From assembly GCA_013396655.1 (NCBI GenBank), contig WBMV01005075.1:341811-405810 (forward strand): DNA of 64,000 nucleotides, written 5' to 3'. Every line of letters starts with the position of its first letter. The first letter of the stretch is position 1. Source of the DNA: Campylorhamphus procurvoides. Its lineage: Eukaryota > Chordata > Aves > Passeriformes > Dendrocolaptidae. Of the stretch, positions 1 through 10,146 are shown in pieces. Under the pieces are notes generated by a model that saw only the letters and a program-made list of their open reading frames with translations, was not told the DNA's origin and did not search any database. The position numbers and the translations under genes were made by a program.

Positions 1-549
1 GTCTGCCATTAGACAGTGCTGCACTTAGACCTACTGCCAAACAAAGGACATTGCAAACAGATGCCACAGAAAACATGCCTTACATATTGCTTGTTCACTG
101 AGCTAGAATATTGTATTAACTTTGCAAGGCTTCTAATATTTCAGGAATTACAAGTTAAGTGATTTTAAAAATCTCTCACTCAACAGCATTATCATAGAAG
201 GACTATTTATGGTATCTGCATGAGTAAACTGATAGCAGCCTCGTTGCTTATTGTGCTCCTCTAAATTCATTTTCCTAATAGCTTATCGGAAACATCGGTG
301 GGGACAGTGCTTTTGTGTGGCATCTCATCATTCCTCATACAACCATCTTTCAAATAATTAAGGATACTTTATTCTGTCAGAAGGTGCAGCTCAACCTGGT
401 ATTTTGCTGGCATTTGGCAGCTTTTAGTTTTGCAACTTAGTGAATATGTAACAGGGGTTTGGAGGAGCAAATCCTGCACTGACTTTATATCACAGATCTG
501 AGACTGGACATCATCTTATGATTTCTACTCTTGGTTTGTGTAAACTTAC
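1..549. other. unique non-coding sequence
   Basis: A+T-rich unique sequence with no long open frame, repeat or recognisable RNA gene. I see nothing in it beyond the splice donor that closes the candidate exon immediately after it. Confidence 0.5.
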
Positions 550-627
550 CTTGGGGTACTCAGGACTAAGAGTCTCTTGCCGAAGAAAGCAAGCAATGAC
601 AGAGAAGCCAGTAGTAAAGAGTATGAG
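550..627 (-). CDS. candidate internal exon, unidentified (hydrophobic segment)
   Basis: On the minus strand a 78-base segment lies between an acceptor (pyrimidine-rich tract ending TTTTGCACAG) and a near-perfect donor (CCCAAG|GTAAGTTT). It is 26 whole codons and open in frame 1. That reading begins LILFTTGFSVIACFL and ends ETLSPEYPK, which would be a membrane-like stretch followed by a polar tail. A second frame is also open, so openness alone proves nothing. I do not recognise the family. It could be an internal exon of a large minus-strand gene with long introns, or a chance pseudo-exon. The donor and acceptor quality is the main support. Confidence 0.2.
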
Positions 628-2050
628 CTGTGCAAAAGTGGCAGAAGTACTATAGGAAGTAAATGATCAAGAGCAGAGAGGCTGGAGTAGCCTGGATCAA
701 AGCAAGATTACAAGACAGAGAGAGTAAAATCCTGGAAGAACTTGGCTTGTACGGAGCAATGAGAAGGGGACTCAGAAGTGGAGGTGCATCTCACAGTGCA
801 CATTTCCTGTTGACCAATTGTCTGTTCATGTACCCACAAATTCATGGTGGACATAACTGGAATCAATGTTTTCAAGCTGAGCACAGACCTTTCCTTGCCC
901 TGTTTCCAGCTTTGGCTGTGGCTGATATTTCCTAACCCTTAGGAAAATAATTTGAAATAATGCTGTTGTTTTCAGACAAGCATGTCATTTGTTTTACCGG
1001 TCTGTAGTTGATTAATTTGCAAATGATATTCCCAATAAAGTGCTTAGAAGTAGATAATTACAACTATATTAACAGTTACCGGGGAAGCAGATGGTATTCT
1101 GAGGAGCTGCCATGTAGAATTAGTGCTGATGCTCTACTGTAATGTACCATATACCCCAGCAACCCACAAACAACAAACTAAAATCCTGCTGATATTCCAG
1201 ATTGTAAGTAAATTGTGCTATTGCTTCTCATTCAGTTCTTCTCTGAATTTTTATGTGTGTTTTCTAGATAGCTACAGTGCTCAGTGAGCTGCTCCTTTTT
1301 ATGTTCAGTCACATAATTCTCCACATCTTTAGTATTTTCTTGGTATCAAACCCACTAAAATGAAGTTTCTAGTCTGTATGTCAGTGTTTTCTCCATCCTG
1401 CTACTAGATACTCTGAAGCACAGGCTAACTCTGTACAAAGAAGCACTTGTAATTTACTAAACTGTTGAAATTAAAATTCCCTGTGAGGTGCTAAGTTGAG
1501 GAAGTTCTGAAGGAAGCAGCGCTGTGCCACATGCCCACCTGAGCCCTCACTCTCCTTCTCCCCTGCTCCTTTTGTTAACCACCTGACTTCATACCATGGC
1601 CTGGCAAAATGCAACCCTTTCGTTGTGCTTCTAGCAGTCAAGAAAAGGGCTGTGATGTCCACGCAGTTTCTCCTGAGCCTGTGATCCTTGATAGCTTTGG
1701 TTTCAAGCAGGCTGGAGTCACGCAAGCCACAAGAGCACGCGCTGTGCTGGAGGGTGCAGCAAAGCTGAGGTCCCTGCCCGGGGCCAGCAGAGTGCCACTG
1801 ACACCCAAAGACAGGTCACTGCAACCAAGTGCCTGGCAGTCTCCTCAGAGCATGGCTTTATTTCTTTATTTAACATATTTGTCATCTACAGATTTAAATA
1901 GAACTGAGAGCTTTTCTTTTTCTATTTTCTTTTTTTTAAAGACTTTAAAAACCCTGGACATAGTTACTAAATAGATGGCGGTTCTTTTTTCCTGAGTGTG
2001 TGTCTTTGGTGCAACTGTGTCTAAAACAAGCACATAACAGTGATTTAAGG
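628..2050. other. unique non-coding sequence
   Basis: No repeat, RNA gene or supported exon seen. The short open frames here (for example 1609-1974 plus and 1471-1725 minus) overlap each other on opposite strands and have no family resemblance, so they are treated as chance. Confidence 0.45.
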
Positions 2051-2180
2051 AACTAACACTTAAAGGGGACTGATATAAGGTATCAGGAACTGATATAATG
2101 TATCAATAACTGATATAAGGAACTAACACTTAGAGGGACTGATATAAGGTATCAATAGGGAACTAACACTGAAAGGGTTA
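2051..2180 (+). repeat. degenerate tandem repeat (AACTAACACT / TGATATAAGGTATCA units)
   Basis: AACTAACACT recurs at 2051, 2121 and 2161, and TGATATAA recurs at about 2071, 2091, 2111 and 2140, usually followed by TATCA. The units are unequal (spacings of about 20, 40 and 70 bases), so this is a complex minisatellite rather than a simple one. Each TGATATAAGGTATCA unit is partly self-complementary (TGATA...TATCA). It directly abuts the LTR that follows and may be part of its 5' region or an expansion beside it. Confidence 0.75.
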
Positions 2181-2191
2181 ATAGAAAGAAT

Positions 2192-2799
2192 TGTAAAGGC
2201 CTCTGCTAAAGTTTGCAAAGATACACTGCATGGTTGAGGCCCAAATTAGCTACAAACATAAAAGCAAGAAATATACGGTGGCTGTTATCAGTACCCGGCC
2301 TTGAGGTGTCTAAATTAGAATGGACACCATATGCAACTGAAGATAAATCAGGAAACATGTCAAGAAAATACGATAAGTATAGAAGTTTGCTCATTAGACC
2401 AGTTTGAGTTGCCAACAAAACTGGTTTGAGCTGCTTTTTGAGCCAAGGTGAAAAGGACACAGCGAGGAAGACCCACGATCTTCATCCTCAAGACCCCCGA
2501 AGACCCCAGCCCAGGAAAAATGGAAACCAGTGCGCAAACTCAGATGGGAGGAGTGCAGGGTGGAGAAAATGGAAATTATTTCCAGGAACTGATTAAAATA
2601 AGCCTGCCCATTCTAATAAAATAATGTATATGTATAAAGAAACAATGAATATGCATGTTTTAACTGTATTTAAACAGGCCTGTGAGCACAGACAGGTGTG
2701 CATGTCTTTGGTGGAACAATCCCCCATGCACCCAGCATGCTGAATAAACCTGCCTTCTCTACAACTACCTAGCTGTGGGGTCCTTTCTGCGCATCAACA
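2192..2799 (+). mobile_element. probable solo LTR of an avian endogenous retrovirus (ERVL-like)
   Basis: The block can be read as starting TGTAAAGG at 2192 and ending CATCAACA at 2799, the TG...CA ends of an LTR. It holds an AATAAA polyadenylation signal near 2743, followed by a pyrimidine-rich U5-like tail, and TATA-like runs near 2625-2640. The text resembles LTRs I associate with avian class III ERVs, but the family assignment is from memory. No gag, pol or env frame flanks it, so it is a solo LTR. I could not find a clean target-site duplication, so the 5' boundary is uncertain and might extend through the tandem repeat before it. Confidence 0.55.
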
Positions 2800-4865
2800 G
2801 GGTACCTATGGTATAAATATCTGTAAGCTCAACATAACCACCTCCTGGGTATAGAATCAGAAATTTGGTCTGTTTTGGGTAAGTCACATTGCCTGTTGTC
2901 TGGAATTACCTGTTCTGTACAGCTGAACAGAGTCAAGTCTGATTTTACTTTGTCCTGGGCTGCTGATGAAACCTGGAGAGAGCTGGCAGATGTGATGACC
3001 CTGTTTTCAGCCAAGAAAAGGAAGTTTTCAGAAGCTTCTTATCATAGTCTGAGTCAGAACCTCCTTTAAAAATACACAGCATTTGCAGCCAAGTGCAAAT
3101 GAAACTAGCTGTGTGTTGTTTTGCTGGACTGGTGTGACAGAAGTGGGCACATGTGTGTGTGCTCACAAGTGCATGAGTTGACATGAGCAAAAGCAGCTGA
3201 GGCAGAACAATAGACAGCGGTAGGAAGGCAGGGCAGCCCAAGCAGCATTTGAAATGTAATTCTGAGGGAAAGCTTAAAAAACCCCCCGTCCACAGAAACA
3301 AAACACTTGTTAGTATGATTGAAGGCCCAAAGGAAAGTCTTGGGCTACAGAAGTAGGCAAATGTTTATTTCTTGTTTGTTGTTATTAGGGAGTACCTTGT
3401 ACACTACCCTTGATAAAACAGGATTGCCTTCAAGCCATAGGCAATTCCCTAAGCCATATATCTTTGAATGGAAGCTGCAGTCAGATCCTGAATATTAGTT
3501 AATTTCTTCAGTCAAAACAACAAATGCCGATGCCTTTCATCCAGCATCCGTAGGTAGAATGAATGGATTTAGTATCACTGACTTTTGGAACATCTTTAGC
3601 AAAATGAGAGAAAGAGGATTTTGTCCAATAAGGTCTCCTGACCCTGGAATGCACTTTCCCCAGTTTGCATCAAACTATATCTCTGGCTTCTTTCCCGACT
3701 TTGTTTCTCTTGGCTGAAATGAGAAATCACTGGTTTTATTCTAGGGTGGGCAAGGGTGTGACAGGACAAGGTTGTGTTTAAGGCTGTGTAACATGTCCTA
3801 AAGGATCCCCTTTCCCACTGCTTCAGCCATTTTACCCAAACACTTTCTGGCAAAATTTCCTTGCAAATACTATATAAAGTTAGCAACTTTCTGAAGTGCT
3901 GAAAAACATGCTATTCTACCCTTCTTAAGAAACGCTTTGGACTTCTCGAACAGCTTGTGTTTTAGAGTAGTGGTTTGACAATGGGCAAGGAAGTAGTTTC
4001 CTTTGTCAGGGATGCTCCTTTTGTGCTCATGAAAACAAGCCCATTTTGAAGCAGTGTTTGGTAAAGGAGGAAAAGACTGGGATGTATCTTTTTAGGATTT
4101 TATTAGGGTTTTTTTAAAGTTACAGTTGAATTTCTCTGCCTGTGCTTGGGCTTGGTAAAACCATAGTGTCTGCATGAGATGTTGCCAGTGTGTAACTGGT
4201 GGAGGCCAAATGAGTCTCACATGGACCTGATCTGTTTGGGCTGCACCAGTCCTATCTGGTCCCCAGGCTTCAGAGCTGAGAAGACATAAGTTGGTTATGT
4301 GAGGAATGCAGAAAATAAAACTGATGGAAGAGCAAAAAAGAGGAAAGCTAGACCTCAGTGAGTGGAGGTAGAGATAGGAAGATGGGGCAGTTTACTGGGG
4401 GTTTGGGTAGAATGGGGCTGGAATGAAAAGGAGGGAAATGTAATACAGAGTTGGAGGATGATGCTGGGACTGACTTGATGAAGAGCCTAAAAAAAGTTGT
4501 AGGAATAAGATAGTTGAAGGTGTTGGGCAAGAATGGGGAATTCTGTTTGCAAAGCAAAAGTTATACATAAAACTGGAATTGATAGTCCAACAGGGTTATG
4601 CAGATAAACAGGGAACTACCATTTCTCTAAGAGAACTGTGCAGGACTGGAACCGGCTTAAACATCTGTGAAGTGATGCCTAAGGGTTTCTTTGATTTTTG
4701 ATTTTTTAATTTTATAGATGTTAGAAATTATTGTAGATCTAATGTACTAGTAATATAACTTCAGTAGCTGAATGTTTATACATACTGACCCCATCCTATA
4801 TCAACCCCTTAGAATTCCTTTAGCTGTTTAGTCTCTATTTCAAGGTAGAATTGCAGAAAACCGCT
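2800..4865. other. unique non-coding sequence between two LTR-like blocks
   Basis: No convincing exon, repeat or RNA gene. A minus-strand segment 3387-3462 is flanked by AG and GT and open in one frame, but it lacks a pyrimidine tract and is not called. Confidence 0.4.
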
Positions 4866-4869
4866 GTGA

Positions 4870-5221
4870 AGCCTGTACCACAAGATGAAGAACAGGGACA
4901 GAAGGACCTCCAAATCTGAAGCTTTGGAAGGCCTCCAAGGACCTGACGTGCTGTGAGGAAGACGATGAAGATGAAGAGAGGGTCCTGAGACCCCAGACCC
5001 AATTCCTGATGGGGTGTGCCGAGGGCAGAACTGGGCAGGACTGGGGGGAAATAACAGAATGGGATTGGATGGACACTATTATAAAATCTTGTAACTGAGT
5101 TCTAGAGGGGGGATTCCCGTGTGAATGTATTCCTGGAGCCTGTTGGCTCATTAAAGCTTCTGCTCACTTATCTCCTACTGAAGTTGCCTGAGTTTTTTTT
5201 CCTCGCTCCTGTAAGGCAACA
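4870..5221 (+). mobile_element. LTR-like block with ATTAAA signal (probable ERV LTR fragment)
   Basis: The block ends GTAAGGCAACA at 5221, the same CAACA ending as the LTR at 2799. Upstream is an ATTAAA polyadenylation signal in GCTCATTAAAGCTTCTGCTC near 5150, followed by a U5-like stretch ending in a T run and CCTCGCTCCTG. A TATA-like TATTATAAAATC lies near 5080. This order matches the R-U5 part of many avian ERV LTRs. The 5' end is unclear: a TGTGAAGCC at about 4865 is possible. No coding remnant adjoins it. An old processed transcript is the alternative. Confidence 0.4.
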
Positions 5222-8200
5222 GAAGACATTAAAAAGCATGGGAGAGGGATGTGTGAGAGGCTGGAACAGGAAGATTCTGGGGCTGGGTAAGTGTTAAAAG
5301 GGAGAGAGATCATACAGTGGCATGGGAGGACATAATAGGGTCTGGTAAGGTAAAAAGGATGAGTCAGGGAGGGGAGAAGGGAAAAAATGGATACAAAAAG
5401 ATTGGGGGGCTGGAGAGTGAGGACAAAGAAGGTTGTTAGTCCTGGCAAGGAGACTGGGATTGCTTTGAGAATCATAAGGAATGTGAACTGGGAAGGTCAT
5501 ACTCATCTGTCTTCTGCTGTTCCCAAATACCTCTAAATTCTCCTGGTAAGAGTATTTGTCATCTGTTTTCAAGTGTTTGTCCACATCAGTGAGTATAATA
5601 CATTATTGCTGTCAGTTACTCTACAAGCTGCACAAATCTACGTGGTAGAACTTATCACTTAAAAGCTGCATTGATTAAGTGGGAGGTTAGCCACCTGATG
5701 CTACAGTCTGCTGTTTTCTGCTTCTTGGGGGCAAATAAAAATGCATGTAAAAATCTGCAATATAATACAAAGCTTTTGTACTTCAAAGAAATAGGAGAAT
5801 TCAGGTTATTAATAGCATACTAATTAGGCCCTTACACATTGTAACAGTCTTGCACCCATGATGCCATATTGTTTCCCCAGAATTTAGGCATAATGAATTG
5901 TGCAGGACAGATAATGGTAGGTGGATAAGACAGGATTGCTGTGACCAGGACTGTTGTTGTTGCTTGAAAGAGGTACAGGAGGTTGGTGGTGAATGGTAGC
6001 GATGGTAGGGAGCTGGTCAGCCTTCCAGTCAGTTACTGTGCCCATGGAATTGGGTTCACTTGGAATGGCATTCTCTCTCTCCTGTCACAGCTTTCTCAGT
6101 GATTCTAAGCCCCTTAAATTAGACTTTTTAAAGATGATCACTAATTGCATGTTTCACATTTTTCTGGAAGCCCAACCTCAGCCTTAGGGCCTGTTTTGCA
6201 GAAGAGCATAGCTGTGACTGAAAGCAGTGAGACTCATACTTTGAAGATGCAAAGCACTGCATAATGTTAAAGACTCTGAAAAATCATGGCCTGGACATCT
6301 TAAAGCAGGCTTCCCTAAATTATTGGGTTCATCTGGTTTTAATTTTTCTGTGCCTAAGCTCCTCATGTATAAAGCAGAATAATAGTTCCCTCAACTCTCA
6401 GGGATTTGGTGGAGATTAGTGAAGTGTCTGTGAAACCCTCACTTATTTTAGTGATGAGTGCTATAGAAAAGCCCATAAGGAAATTAATAATTTTGTCTTC
6501 AGAGCACTATTTGAATAGTTAGCAGGAAACAAGCTGAAAGGCCATACCCTGAACAATGATAAGACAAAATATTGAATACTTGCTTTATTAATTCAACACC
6601 ATCCATCCTGTGCTGTGAAGGAGAAGTGCACTTAAAAAAATGTTAACAAAATTAGAGTGTATGATAATGTATACGCAAAGGATACCAAATTAAGTTTGCA
6701 TCAGCAACCATAATTCTTTCATTGCCTAATGTTGAAGGCTTGATTTTGTTGCCTGAAGTGCATTCTTTTTAACAAAGAGTGATTTTTTTGTCTGTGTGTG
6801 TGCGATGCAGTTTTTTAATGGGAATGTGACTTCTAGATATGTTTAAGAATTGTGTACTCAATGCATAATTCCATTTTTAAATATTTCTCACTCCTTTAAG
6901 ATGTGGGAAGTTTCTAGCATTGACATTTATATCCTTTTTTTCCCTTTGCTAAAGGTCCTACCTTGTAGCATTTTAGTCACGGCCAGTAGCATTTACTAAC
7001 ACAGCTGAAAGCACGGGGGATGCTTGGACGAGGAAGGATGGCAGAATTGTGCCCTCCGTTTTTCATCCAGTTATAAGGAGGTATCTTATAACCCATACTG
7101 ACTTTTCCAAACATCAGAAAGCTCTTTGCGGGGGAGGAAGGGAAAAGCACAGAGGGTGAATTCAGCCACAACAAGGTTAATGTACTTGCACAACATTATA
7201 CATGAAGCCATGAGAGTGCCAAGAATAGTAGCACCCACAAATCCTGCCGAGGAGCTTGATCTTGTGAAGTGATGCCCTTCTCGCAAGGTGCCGATCCTCT
7301 GGAAGTTGTTAAGTTTAGAGGGCACTTTAGCCCCCAGCAGGATCAGTCTCTTGTTCCCTGCTGTTTCTCTCTGAGTCTTGATCTTACTTGCTTTTACACT
7401 TACAAAGTTGTCTTAGTGCCCTTTTAGGAGCCAACCTCACAGTTTCCTGGGGATTTTGCCTGACCCCACGAGTCTTTTTTGACACTTGCCAGTTCTGCAC
7501 AGCAAACATCTGTGGGGTCTGTCTGGGACGCCAGCAGAATCCCCTGCACCACACCTGCTCCAGGGCAATGCCGATCTGACCCTGAAAGAGAACAGCTCAG
7601 TCAGCTCAGTGCCACCGGGGCAGCATTTTGCAGTGATTCAGCTGATGGCTTTTGTCAGCTGCAAAGTACTCTCAGGTGAAAAAAATATTGTGGTTTTTGT
7701 TTTTGGTTTTTTTTAATACAAGGAACGCTTGGAATTTTTAAGTGTGGTGTTAGCATCTGCATTATCCGTAAAAATTCAAAGGAAGTTGTTAACTTGCTCT
7801 TCTTTCCATTTCTATATCAAAATACTCCTTTTTTTGTAGATGAGCATGTCTCAACTTGTTGAGAAAATTTATCCATAAAGACTGTAGAAGGTAAAGGACA
7901 TGGAATAAAGTATCTATTTACTCTTTTTGATGTGTGTAAGAAGCTAAGTTTTCAACCTCTCTGTTCAGAATTTTTTTTTTTTAAATATCAAGACCAGGAG
8001 GTTTTGATCTAGTCTGCATTTGAAAAATTCTGATATAAGCCGGGCTGTAGTCTGTTGCTGAAGTGCTTAGCCTCAAATTGTTCCAGCTGTTCTGTGATGA
8101 TAGCAGACTTCTGATGGATCATACAATATGAAGATCATGGCTAATTTTATCTTCATGTGGTTTGCTGTGGTTGGGCTGTAAGGCTGTATAAGGAAGATGA

Positions 8201-8760
8201 CAGGAGTGAGTCTGTATGAAGAAAGGTGCTGGGCATACTGTACTTTGCCTGTTAAATGCAGCTTTTTTAATCTGTGGAGCTGCTGTTAGTAAAACTTGCA
8301 GTACACCATATATCTAGAATGCATTTTTTTAAAAAAAATCTGAAAATGTATAGACAAATGTGAACATTTAGAGTGGAACAGTCTCTGGCCTTCTCTGTGG
8401 TGGTAGATTTGAACCAGCAGTGGTCAAGGCCAGCAGCTTTGTAATTCCGTGGTCTTTCTTCCTTGCAGCTGCAAAACAGCTCTGCAGTTTTGATGTGCCC
8501 TCTGTGATTCTCCTCAAAATCAATCTGTATTGAAAGCCATCAGTTTTCCATCTTACTGTTTTGTTTTTTCCTGAGCAATATCGTGCACTATCCAGTTGCA
8601 CGGATGTATTAAATGTTGCGCTGACACTTTTTGCTCTCACTTTCTGTGTCAGAGAATGCCTGAAATCCTGATCTATATGTCTGCACAGCCATATGGCCTC
8701 TCTAGTATGACCTGTTTCTGCCAGAAACATCAGAAAATCACTGGGAAGCTGGTTTCTTTG
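5222..8760. other. unique non-coding sequence
   Basis: No recognised repeat or RNA gene. A minus-strand open stretch at 7086-7325 includes a hydrophobic run (GFVGATILGTLMASC) after an acceptor-like TTCCAG at about 7304. Its only donor (GCAA|GTACAT) is weak, so it is not called as an exon. A 12-base T run ends at about 7982. Confidence 0.4.
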
Positions 8761-9180
8761 CATTACTGGTTCCGGGAGTAGGAGGAGGTGAAGCGGCAAG
8801 ACGGCTGCCCTCCGTTCTGCCCTTTTCCATGTGGAAAGCAGCCTTGAAGCTCTGTCTCCATTAGGAGCAGGCTGCTGATGCAGCTATACCCGCACACTGC
8901 AACAGCAAAGCAGTCCTGGGTGGACTGCTGGAAATAGCTTGTCCTGGCAAAACTGTGCTTTTTGACAAGATAGCTTATTACAGCAGTGCCTGCCCGTCCC
9001 TGCAGAAGGAGCAGCACCAGCAAAAGCACAGCTCTGTCAGGACGACTCCTCTGTGCTGCTGCCCTTACCTGTGCGGCTGTGCTGGGCACGGATCATGCGC
9101 CTCATAGACACAGGGTGAGACCCTGTGTGCCTCAAGGTGGGGGGGACCTCGATCCCACTCCATCCTCAGCACCCTGGGAC
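8761..9180. other. GC-rich, CpG-elevated patch with hairpin
   Basis: About 11 CpG dinucleotides occur here, against zero or one per 60 bases around it. A perfect 9-base stem with a GAG loop sits at 9108-9128 (ACACAGGGT / ACCCTGTGT). On the minus strand an ATG at 9163 opens 31 codons (MEWDRGPPHLEA...) ending at 9069 at a good donor (CACAG|GTAAGG), as a first coding exon would. It could be a weak promoter, a first exon or plain GC-rich DNA. It is too small and CpG-poor to call a CpG island. Confidence 0.25.
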
Positions 9181-9734
9181 CTTCACTAGCAGCAAAGGCA
9201 TGGTCAGAGCACAGACTCTGTTATAGACTCTGTCATCTCCTTTCATATACATTGTCTCTTAATTTCTTGATTTTCCCTTCTTTTTTTTTTTTTTCCCAGC
9301 ATAGAGTGTTCTTTCCCTTTTTATTTCCAAAGGAATGAGCACTAGCTGGCAGAATCGCCCTCCTACTGCAGCAGGGGTAACCCCGTGGACCTCACCACAG
9401 AGGTGTCAGTGCAGCAGCAGACAAGGGCTTGGCCCTAGTCCTTGCCTGGATGCTCTCCTCTGTCGTTTCAACAGTCCTGATGCCTTTACCTACTCAGAGT
9501 TCACTACACTTGCTCAGTTCATCTTCTATTTTAATATAGTTCTACTTTTTCTTTGGGTGCTGTTTTATCTAAATGATTGCAGTATAAGAGCACTCAGGCA
9601 AACAATTACATTTTGAAAATCAGGTTTTGGACTGGAATATGTGGCTGCAAGATATTCCCATAAGTGTAGTGTTTGTGTTGGAAGACCCAATGGGAGTTTC
9701 CTGGGGGAAGTTTGTGTACTACTTATGAGAACAA
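9181..9734. other. unique sequence with long pyrimidine tract
   Basis: A pyrimidine tract ending in CCCAG at about 9300 looks like a plus-strand splice acceptor, but the sequence after it is open only briefly in most frames and has no convincing donor. Nothing else is seen. Confidence 0.35.
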
Positions 9735-9905
9735 GAAATGCTCTACAAGGTCAGATACGTAGGCTGCCTAGCCCAATAGATTGCCTCTGACAGTGGCTGA
9801 AGGAGATGCTGCAAGATGGGCAGGAGCCTGGCTAACCATAGCTCCCCTTCCTGTACACCCCAGCTCCCGGGCGTCCTTTGGATGCGTATTAGACGTGAGC
9901 CAGGA
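9735..9905 (+). mobile_element. ancient CR1-type LINE fossil
   Basis: The stretch reads like the old amniote CR1 consensus: GGTCAGA..., then CTGCCTAGCCCAATAGATTG, then CTCTGACAGTGGC, then a cytosine-rich part with CCCCAGCTCCCGG. In turtle and crocodile copies the same order is GGTCAGACCAAAGG, TCTAGCCCAGTATCCTG, CGACAGTGGCC and a CCCAGCTTCTGG-like part. The match is partial and from memory, which fits an insertion much older than the two CR1 copies near 22 and 25 kb. Confidence 0.45.
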
Positions 9906-10017
9906 GTCTGCCTGGATTCATTGGGCATGGGATTCAGTGGCAAATAAATGAAGGGCAATATGTATACTTGCAGGAAAAAGTTTTTCAAATGCTGTCTAAA
10001 ATGTAAAATTTTCTTAC

Positions 10018-10146
10018 CTGCCTTGCCTCCTTCGGAGTGTTAGAAGAGAGGAATTGCTTCAGATCAGTGGGTGTGCAGACAACTGTATGATACATTGCTG
10101 CAACAATGGAGAACAGGCACATGGAGAACAGGCCAACCACAAGGAC
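10018..10146 (-). CDS. candidate internal exon, unidentified (membrane-like N-terminal half)
   Basis: A 129-base minus-strand segment ends at a strong donor (GGCAG|GTAAGAA). It begins after a TTTTAACAAG acceptor, which is usable though its pyrimidine tract is short. Only one frame is open, giving about 42 codons. The reading begins VLVVGLFSMCLFSIVAAMYH, like a transmembrane helix, and ends DLKQFLSSNTPKEARQ, a polar tail. An in-frame stop lies just upstream of the acceptor, as expected if the exon starts there. I do not recognise the protein. It is the longest single-frame splice-bounded segment I found, yet a 42-codon open frame still arises by chance with fair probability. Confidence 0.25.

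Noticed and set aside
3387..3462. Minus-strand AG/GT-bounded open segment
   Set aside because: No pyrimidine tract before the acceptor, and the donor (GTACTC) is weak.
2192..5221. The two LTR-like blocks as the paired LTRs of one provirus
   Set aside because: They are dissimilar apart from the CAACA end, and the 2.1 kb between them has no retroviral coding remnant.
7086..7325. Minus-strand open frame with a hydrophobic stretch (GFVGATILGTLMASC)
   Set aside because: The acceptor-like TTCCAG is acceptable, but no good donor follows. Chance openness of this length is common.
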